Assembly (NCBI GenBank): GCA_027257055.1
Contig: JAPVLO010000232.1
Location: forward strand, 1-64,000
DNA from: Cephalopachus bancanus
Lineage: Eukaryota; Chordata; Mammalia; Primates; Tarsiidae
Direction: 5' to 3'
Length of the DNA stretch: 64,000 nucleotides
Shown: positions 57,421 through 64,000 of the stretch, piece after piece
Numbering within the stretch: the stretch's first letter is position 1
Layout: each line of letters begins with the position of its first letter
The notes under the pieces: model-generated
Seen by the model: only the letters and a program-made list of their open reading frames with translations
Told to the model about the DNA's origin: nothing
Databases searched by the model: none
Program-made: the position numbers and the translations under genes

Positions 57421-57653
57421 AGAATAGTAAAAATTGGGTCACCTACATGGAAACGATTCACCTAAAGAATAAAGTGTGCAGTGCTGTATACTGTTACATC
57501 ATAGTCAGATTTCAAACGTGTGTGTTTGTGTGGGTTTATACAAGTAGAGATAATGTTTGTGTACTTCGGAAACACTCAGCTTTTCAATGTACATCGAAAT
57601 TTAAAATACCTGTGTCTTTTAACCAAGCAATTTCACCTTCAAGAATTTATTCT

Positions 57654-57936
57654 TTTTTTGAGTCAGTCTCACCCTTTGCCCAGGCTGGAGTGCAGTGCAC
57701 ACTCATGGCCACTGCAGCCTCGACCTGCTGGACTCAGGCGATCCTTCCACCTAAGCCTTCCAAGTGCTGGAACCACAGGCATGTGCCACCATGCCTGGCT
57801 AATTTTTTTATTTATTGTAAAGATGAGGTCTCGCCAAGTTGCCCAGCTTGGTCTCAAACCCGTGGGCTCAGGCAATCCTCTCACCACAGCCGCCCAAAGT
57901 ACTGGGATAATATAGGTGTAAGCCACCATTCCCAGC
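57654..57936 (-). mobile_element. Alu
   Basis: Antisense older copy; perfect 13-bp duplication aagaatttattct at 57641-57653 and 57937-57949. Confidence 0.94.
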
Positions 57937-57980
57937 AAGAATTTATTCTCAAAATATCTATCAGATAATATGCTAAAAGT

Positions 57981-58288
57981 TGTTTTTTGTTGTTTTGTTT
58001 TGTTTTTTGAAACAAGGTCTTGCTCTGTGTGTTGCTCAGGCTGGAGTGCAGTGGCTTGATCATGGCTCACTACAGCAAAAACCTCATGGGTTCAGGCAGT
58101 TCTCCTGCCTCAGCCTCTCAAGTAGCTAGGTCTATGGGCATGCGCCACCACACCCAGCAATTATTTTTTGTAGAAACAGGGATTTGCCATGTTGTCCAGC
58201 TTGGTCTTGAATTCCTGGCCTCAAACAATCCTGCTACCTTGGCCTTCCAAAGTGCTGACATTACAGACATGAGCTATCACGCCTGGCC
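57981..58288 (-). mobile_element. Alu, old
   Basis: Antisense copy with (TTTTG)n tail, diverged. Confidence 0.84.
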
Positions 58289-58350
58289 ACAAAACTCTAA
58301 GATTAGTCACTTATTTGCACAGAAGTTACACTGGTATAAAGAATAATTTT

Positions 58351-58644
58351 TTTTTTTTTTTTGAGTTGGAATCTCACTCTGTCACCCAGACTGGAGTGCA
58401 GTGGCTGCTGCCGGCCACTGCAGCCTCGACCTGCTGGACTCCAGAGATCCTTCTGCCTCAGCCTTCCAAGTAGCTGGAACTACAGCCGCGCACTACCACA
58501 CCCGGCTAATTTTTTAAAAAATTTATTGTAGAGATGAGGTCTTGCCAAGTTGCCCAGGTGGGTCTCGAACCCGCGGGCTCAGGCAATCCACGCACCTCAG
58601 CCTCCCAAAGTGCGGGATTACGGGCTGAGCCACCAAGCCCGCCT
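58351..58644 (-). mobile_element. Alu, intermediate
   Basis: Antisense copy with longer linker and T arm gtgggtctcgaacccgcgg; aagaataatttt at 58339-58350 and 58645-58656. Confidence 0.94.
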
Positions 58645-58656
58645 AAGAATAATTTT

Positions 58657-58968
58657 TAAAAATATTTTTTGTTGTGAGAATATACATAACAACTTTACCA
58701 CAGTAACCATTTTTAGGCATACGGTTAGGTAGCATTAACTACATTCACACTATTTTGCAACTGGTCTCCCGAACTCTTTTTATCCTACAAAACTGAAACT
58801 CCATGCCCTGGCAAGTCTTAGTCTACTTTGTGTCTCTGTGAATTTGAAGGGTACCTCATGTAAGTGGATTCATACATTATGTCTTTTGATTTGGCTTATT
58901 TCAGTGAGCAGAATATCCTCAGGGTTCATTTATGTTGTAGCATGTGTCAGAATTTTCTTAAAAAAAAA
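58657..58968 (-). mobile_element. L1 3' end fragment
   Basis: tatacataacaactttacca, tacattcacactattttgca and tgtagcatgtgtcagaattt are antisense L1 3' wording, from a subfamily different from the next element. Confidence 0.72.
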
Positions 58969-58979
58969 CTGGTTTTAAA

Positions 58980-59945
58980 TAAGACTTTTGTTTTTTGGAG
59001 CAGTTTTAGGTTCGCAGCAAAATTGAATGGAAGGTGCAGAGATGTCCTCTAGTCCCTGCCCTTCCACAGGGGCAGTCCTCCCCACTGTCAACGTCCTGCT
59101 GGGTGAGGGGGAAGGCGATAGGACATTTGTTCCAGTCAGCGAACCCATGTTGACAGGTCGCTGACACCCAAAGTCCATCATTTACATTCGCGTTTCCTCT
59201 TGGTGTTATACATACTATGGGTTGCAACAAGTGTATAATGACACACATCCACCATTATAGGGTCATACAGTCGTTTCACCGTCCTAAAAAATCCTCTGTG
59301 CTCCACCTTTGCATTCCTCCCTTGCCCTAATCCTTGGCAACCACTGACCTTTTCACTGCCCCCATAGTCTTGCCTTTTCCAGAAGGCTATACAGTTGGAA
59401 TCATACAGTATGTAGCCTTTTCAAATGGCTTCTTTTACTTAGCAATATGCATTTAATCTTCAACCGTATCTTTTCATGGCTTCATACCTCATTTCTTTTT
59501 AGCACTGAATAATATTCCATTGTCTGGATGTCCCACAGTTTATTTGTCCATTCACCTACTGAAGGACATCTTGGTTGCTTCCACATTTTGACAATTTTGA
59601 ATAAAGTTGCCTTAAACATGAGTGCAGTTTTTTGTGTGGATGTAAATTTTCAACTCCTTTTAGTAAATACCAAGGAGTTTGATTGCTAGATTGTGTGGTA
59701 ACAGTGTGTTTAGTTTTGTAAGAAGCTGCCAAACAATTTTCCAAAGCAGGTATGCCATATTGCATTCCCATCAGCAATGAAGAGTTCCTGTTGCTCCATA
59801 TCCTTACCAGCATTTGGTGTTGGCAGTGTTTTGGATTTTTTTAGCCATTCAAATAGATGTTCTTATTGTTTTAATTGGCAATTCTCCAGTGACATATTCT
59901 GTTGAGTATCTTTTCATATGCTGCTTACCATCTGTAAATTTTCAT
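58980..59945 (-). mobile_element. L1, 3' UTR and end of ORF2 region, part 1
   Basis: ggagcagttttaggttcgca, ttggcaaccactgacctttt, tgaataatattccattgtct and accaaggagtttgattgct give the antisense of an L1 3' end in order. Alus split the element; it continues at 60251 and 61186. Confidence 0.88.
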
Positions 59946-59948
59946 TTT

Positions 59949-60250
59949 TCTTTCTTTTTTTTTTTTTTTTGAGTTGGAGTCTCACTTCGTCACCCAGGCT
60001 AGAGTGCAGGGCACGTTCACGGCCACTGCAGCCTTGATCTGCTGGGCTCAGGCGATCCTTCCCCCTCAGCCTTCCAAGTAGCCAAAACTATAAGTGCGTG
60101 CTACCACACCCAGCTAATTTTTTGATTTATTGTAGAGGTGAGGTCTCACAAAGTTGCCCAGGCTGTTCTCGAACCTGTGGGTTCAGGCAATCCTCTCACT
60201 TTGGCCTCCCAAAGTGCTGGAATTTTAGGCTTGAGTCACCATGCCTGGCC
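59949..60250 (-). mobile_element. Alu inside L1
   Basis: Antisense older copy. Confidence 0.88.
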
Positions 60251-60409
60251 TTGGCATTGTGTTTTAAAAGTCATTGATCTACCTAAGGTTATCTATCTAG
60301 ACTTTCTGTGTTACAGGAGTTTTATAGATTTGCATTTTACATTTAGGTGTTTGATCCATTTTGAGTTAGTTTTTGTGAAGGGTGTAAGGTCTTCATCTAG
60401 ATTCATTTC
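60251..60409 (-). mobile_element. L1, part 2
   Basis: gatccattttgagttagttt and gtgaagggtgtaaggtcttc are antisense ORF2 region. Confidence 0.82.
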
Positions 60410-60883
<474 letters not shown>

Positions 60884-60896
60884 AATTTTAAAATTT

Positions 60897-61185
60897 TTTT
60901 TTTTTTTGAGTTGGATTCTCACTCTGTCGCCCAGACTGGAGTGCAGTGGCTGCTCCCGGCCACCGCAGCCTCTACCTGCTGGGCTCCGGTGATCCTTCCG
61001 CCTCAGCCTTCCAAGTAGCCGGAGTTACAGGCATGCGCTACCACGCCCAGCTGATTTTTTGTTTTATTGTAGAGATGAGGTCTCGCTGCCCAGGCGGGTC
61101 TCGAACCTGCGGGCTCAGGCAATCCACTCACTTCAGCCTCCCAAAGGCATGGGATTATAGGCTGAGCCACTGAGCCCAGCTTGAC
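60897..61185 (-). mobile_element. Alu, young group
   Basis: Antisense copy with short linker; T arm has one mismatch (gcgggtctcgaacctgc). Confidence 0.92.
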
Positions 61186-61597
61186 TCTATTTGTGTAGGT
61201 CTATTTCAGGGCTCTCTGCTCCTTTCCATCCGTCTGTCTTATTTCACCAATACTAGTGTCTTGATTAGTGTAGCTATATAGGAAGTCTTGAAGTTGGGTA
61301 GTGTCAGCCCTCAATTGTTCATCTCCTTCAATATTCTGTTGGCTATCCTGGGTCTCTTGCCCCTTCATATAAACTTTAGCATCAGTTTGTCAATACTACA
61401 AAATAACTTGCTGGAATTTTGGTTGGGATTACGTTGAATCTAGAAATCAAGTTGGAAGAACTGACACCTTGACGTTATTGAGTCTTCCTACCCATGAACG
61501 TGAAATCTCTATGTAGGTTTTTTAAAAAGTCTTTCATCAGAATTTTGTAATTTTCTTCATATAGATCTTGTATATATTTTGTTAGATTTATACGCCG
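61186..61597 (-). mobile_element. L1, part 3
   Basis: ttgattagtgtagctatata, gttgggattacgttgaatct and gagtcttcctacccatgaac are antisense ORF2 wording. Eroded; no open frame. Confidence 0.87.
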
Positions 61598-61690
61598 GAA
61601 TTACAGGCACGCGCTACCATGCCCGGCTAATTTTTTGATTTATTGTAGAGATGAGGTCTCACCTGCCCAGGCGAGTCACGAACCATTTGC
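61598..61690 (-). mobile_element. Alu fragment, middle group
   Basis: Linker and part of both arms only, with the 4-nt-shorter linker ctcacctgcccagg. Confidence 0.8.
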
Positions 61691-62045
61691 CCATTTCATG
61701 ATAGATGATTAACAAGCACACCTGAGCACAATTGTTCACACCGTGCTGAGTGTTCAGCAGTTTTTGACCAAAAATGGCATTACCTTCCTTATTCACTCAG
61801 TCACACCCCGAATGACTTTTTGTTTGTTTGTTTGTTTGTTTCCCTGGATGAAAAAAGTTCTCCAAGGGAAACATTTTGCTGATGTGGAAGAAGTGAAACA
61901 AAAAATGGCAGAAGCACTAAAAGGCATCAGCATTGATAAGTTCAAAAACCGTTTTGAGCAGTGGAAAATGCATCTGGATAGTTGTGTTACATCAAGCGGA
62001 GAGTACTTTGAAGAGAACTAAAGTTTAAATATGTAAGAATAAATA
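61691..62045 (+). pseudogene. Mariner-family transposase remnant (C-terminal part)
   Basis: The frame 61743-62021 contains VQQFLTKNGITFL and, after a break, PWMKKVLQGKHFADVEEVKQ and FKNRFEQWKMHLDSC, which fit the C-terminal third of a mariner-type transposase ending in GEYFE. The region where the third catalytic Asp should be (before FLFPW-type wording) is replaced by a TTTG-repeat-encoded stretch, so the enzyme cannot work. The upstream part is eroded and an Alu follows at 62050; the noncoding tail gtaagaataaatacacaat is typical of the element end. Confidence 0.8.
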
Positions 62046-62049
62046 CACA

Positions 62050-62328
62050 ATTTTGTTTTATTTTATTTTGTGTTGGCGTCTCACTGTCACTCAGGCTGGA
62101 GTGCAGTGGCACACTCATGGCCACTGCAGCCTCGCCCTGCTGGGCTCTGGCTATCCTTTTGCTTCAACCTTCCAAGTAGCTGAAACTACAGGCACACGCC
62201 ACCATGCCCGGCTAAGTTTTTTGGTTTATTGTAGAGACAAGGTCCCACCAAGTTGCCCAGGCTGGTCTCGAACCCCTGGACTCAGGCAATCCTCTTGCCT
62301 TAGCCTACCAAAGAGACTGGTTACATAA
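62050..62328 (-). mobile_element. Alu
   Basis: Antisense older copy with shortened left end. Confidence 0.85.
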
Positions 62329-62500
62329 ATTGTGGCACATCCATACAATGAAGTCTTAGGCAGCTGTTTACAAAGGATATGGTAGATCTATACATTGGAT
62401 ATGTCAACATGTCTAGCTATATTAAAATATTTAAAAAATGTGTAATATGAACTTGTTTTTATTTTAAGTCTAGATGTATATATTCTCTCTTTTTAAAAAA
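62329..62500 (+). mobile_element. Old L1 3' fragment, sense
   Basis: attgtggcacatccatacaa and cagctgtttacaaaggata follow the sense strand of an old L1 3' region. Confidence 0.55.
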
Positions 62501-62780
62501 AATATTGGTGAATATTGGGGCCAGGGGAGTGGAGGTTATAGGTGCAATAGGAAAACAAACTTTTAACCTATTGCTTTATAAATTACCGCATCACTTCAGG
62601 GTTTACAAGAAGCACAGCTTTGCAAGCAGAAAAAGCAATTTGAGTAATTATAATTTTTGGGTGACACAGGTTAACTCTGACTTGTCTTTGAAATACAGAT
62701 AAAATGTTAAGTATCTCACTTTTTTACTGAGTTTTTTAATGTCTACAATGTATTTTTTATTGTACTTAAATATCTTTTTA

Positions 62781-62783
62781 CAT

Positions 62784-62822
<39 letters not shown>
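62781..62822. repeat. (TTTA)n microsatellite
   Basis: About ten TTTA units forming the tail of the following antisense Alu. Confidence 0.95.
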
Positions 62823-63095
62823 TGACTTGGAATCTCACTCGGTCGCCCAGACTGGAGTACAGTGGCTGCTCCCGGCCACCGCAGCCTCGACCTGCTGGGC
62901 TCTGGCGATCCTTCCGCCTCAGCCTTCCGAGTAGCCGGAATTACAGGCACGCGCTACCACGCCCGACTGATTTTTTGATTTATTGTAGAAATGAGGTCTC
63001 GCTGCCCAGGCGGGTATCGAACCCGCGGGCTCAGGCAATCCACTCACCTCAGCCTCCCAAAGGCGCGGGATTACAGGCTGAGCCACCGAGCCAAG
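62823..63095 (-). mobile_element. Alu, young group
   Basis: Antisense copy with short linker and T arm with a changed loop base (gcgggtatcgaacccgc). Confidence 0.93.
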
Positions 63096-63392
63096 CTTTA
63101 TTTATTTATTTTTTTGAGTTGGCATCACTGTCACCCAGGATGGAGTGCAGTGGCATGCTCATGTCCACCATAACCTTGACTTGCTAGGCTAAGGTGATCT
63201 TTCTACCTCAGCCTTTCAAGTAGCTGGAACCACAGGTGTGTACCACCACACCCGGCTAATATTTTGATTTATTGTAGAGATAAGGTTTCGCCAAGTTACC
63301 CAGGCTGGTCTCGAACCCCTGGGCTCAGGCAGTCCTTTCTCCTTGGCCTCCGAAAGTGCTGGGATTGCAGGCATGAACCACCATGCCCAGCT
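63096..63392 (-). mobile_element. Alu nearest to NRF1 exon 2
   Basis: Antisense older copy with (TTTA)n/T tail, 264 bp upstream of the coding exon. Confidence 0.87.
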
Positions 63393-63631
63393 GAAAACCT
63401 TTTTATAAATAATCAAGGGTATTTATTGTTTTGTGACCCGAGATATAAAATTAGTACAGTCAATTTCCATCAAAATGATTTCACATAGGGAACATGGCAC
63501 CATTTTTGTGTCATTTGATGTTGCTTCCCAGTTCCTGTGACTTAGTATGATGAGCTAAGTAGTGCAGTTGGGCTTCTCAAAGTTCCTCTGCTCTTGAGGA
63601 AACAATCTCTCAGTTTGAGCATTGCAATCCT
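63393..63631. other. NRF1: End of NRF1 intron 1
   Basis: Single-copy-looking intron next to the acceptor; no other element seen. Confidence 0.6.
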
Positions 63632-63656
63632 GCTCTTTTCCTTTTTCGTCTGACAG
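63632..63656 (+). promoter_or_regulatory. NRF1: Splice acceptor of NRF1 intron 1
   Basis: A pyrimidine-rich tract (ctcttttcctttttcgtctg) leads directly to ACAG, which ends the 45.8-kb intron. The tract is interrupted by one CG. The nearest upstream Alu is about 260 bp away. Confidence 0.88.
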
Positions 63657-63665
63657 TGCATCTTC
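63657..63665 (+). other. NRF1: NRF1 exon 2, 5' UTR portion
   Basis: Nine untranslated bases lie between the splice acceptor (AG at 63655-63656) and the start codon. Exon 2 therefore carries both the end of the 5' UTR and the first coding segment, as in the human gene. An AG at 63655 is the only one well placed after the pyrimidine tract. Confidence 0.85.
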
Positions 63666-63888
63666 ATGGAGGAACACGGAGTGACCCAGACTGAACACAT
63701 GGCTACCATAGAAGCACACGCAGTGGCCCAGCAAGTACAGCAGGTTCACGTGGCCACCTATACTGAGCACAGTATGCTGAGTGCTGATGAAGACTCGCCT
63801 TCTTCCCCCGAAGACACCTCCTATGATGACTCGGATATACTCAACTCCACGGCCGCTGATGAGGTAACAGCCCATTTGGCTGCTGCAG
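63666..63888 (+). CDS. NRF1: NRF1 first coding exon, nuclear respiratory factor 1 N-terminus (partial)
   Basis: This exon encodes the first 74 residues plus one base of NRF1, a nuclear homodimeric transcription factor that binds GC-rich palindromes at promoters of respiratory-chain, mitochondrial-biogenesis and many housekeeping genes. The translation starts MEEHGVTQTEH and runs to HLAAA, with the next Gly codon split by the intron (phase 1). It matches the known NRF1 N-terminus as I remember it. Visible elements are the TQT motif at residues 7-9, which fits the dynein light chain interaction reported for this region, and the acidic serine cluster at Ser39, Ser44, Ser46, Ser47 and Ser52, known phosphorylation sites. 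The DNA-binding and activation domains lie in later exons outside the window. The ATG has G at +4 but a weak -3 base. The frame is open, with no break. The family protein is about 500 residues, so only about 15% is here. Confidence 0.97.
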
Positions 63889-64000
63889 GTAAGGTGCTTT
63901 GGATTAGAAACTCTTGTTTAACTTATGGTGCCTTGCATGTCTGAAAGAGCCTAGGATTCAGGCCCTCTCAAATGTATCTTCATCACAAGTTTTTAAAGCT
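63889..64000 (+). other. NRF1: Start of NRF1 intron 2
   Basis: The exon ends CAG followed by GTAAGG, a strong donor that splits a Gly codon after its first base. The remaining bases to the window edge look like ordinary intron, with nothing else recognised. An open frame running past the donor ends in intron sequence and is not the normal product. Confidence 0.9.

Overview
This is a mammalian nuclear window and almost certainly primate: dimeric 7SL-derived Alu elements cover roughly half of it, together with old L1, L2-like, MIR and Tigger/MER2-type remnants. The Alu copies lack the right-arm signature seen in lemurs and lorises and also the AluS/AluY diagnostic bases of monkeys and apes. Their shared right-arm end (ggctgcggtggcc, then gactccaactc before the A tail) points to another primate lineage. 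My best inference is a tarsier, from memory of Alu subfamilies and not from a search.

The one gene I can support is NRF1 (nuclear respiratory factor 1), on the + strand. Its CpG-island promoter lies at about 17.4-19.07 kb. A non-coding first exon ends at a GT donor at 17845. The first coding exon is 63657-63888, with its ATG at 63666. The two are separated by a 45.8-kb intron that fills most of the window. The protein continues beyond the right edge.

Layout: 1-17.3 kb is upstream DNA without a recognisable gene, carrying about 34 Alu copies in mixed orientation. 17.4-19.1 kb is the promoter and exon 1. 19.1-23 kb is repeat-poor proximal intron. 23-63.4 kb is intron dense in Alus, about three quarters of them antisense to NRF1, with antisense L1 pieces, two Tigger-like DNA transposons, MIRs and a mariner transposase remnant. 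63.4-64 kb holds the splice acceptor, the coding exon and the next donor.

The most interesting content is in the Alu family. Copies fall into an older group (left-arm linker with AACTTGG), a middle group (4 nt shorter) and a young group (5 nt shorter). The young group has a perfect tRNA-like T arm containing a consensus Pol III B box, a shortened A-box region and a tightened right-arm hairpin. Two copies (31105-31820 and 44470-44882) carry extra non-Alu DNA between the A tail and the target-site duplication. In both, the extra DNA ends 16-19 nt after AATAAA, as if a Pol II-type polyadenylated read-through transcript had been retroposed. A separate 37-bp near-perfect inverted repeat at 36023-36116 looks like a template-switch mutation inside an Alu.
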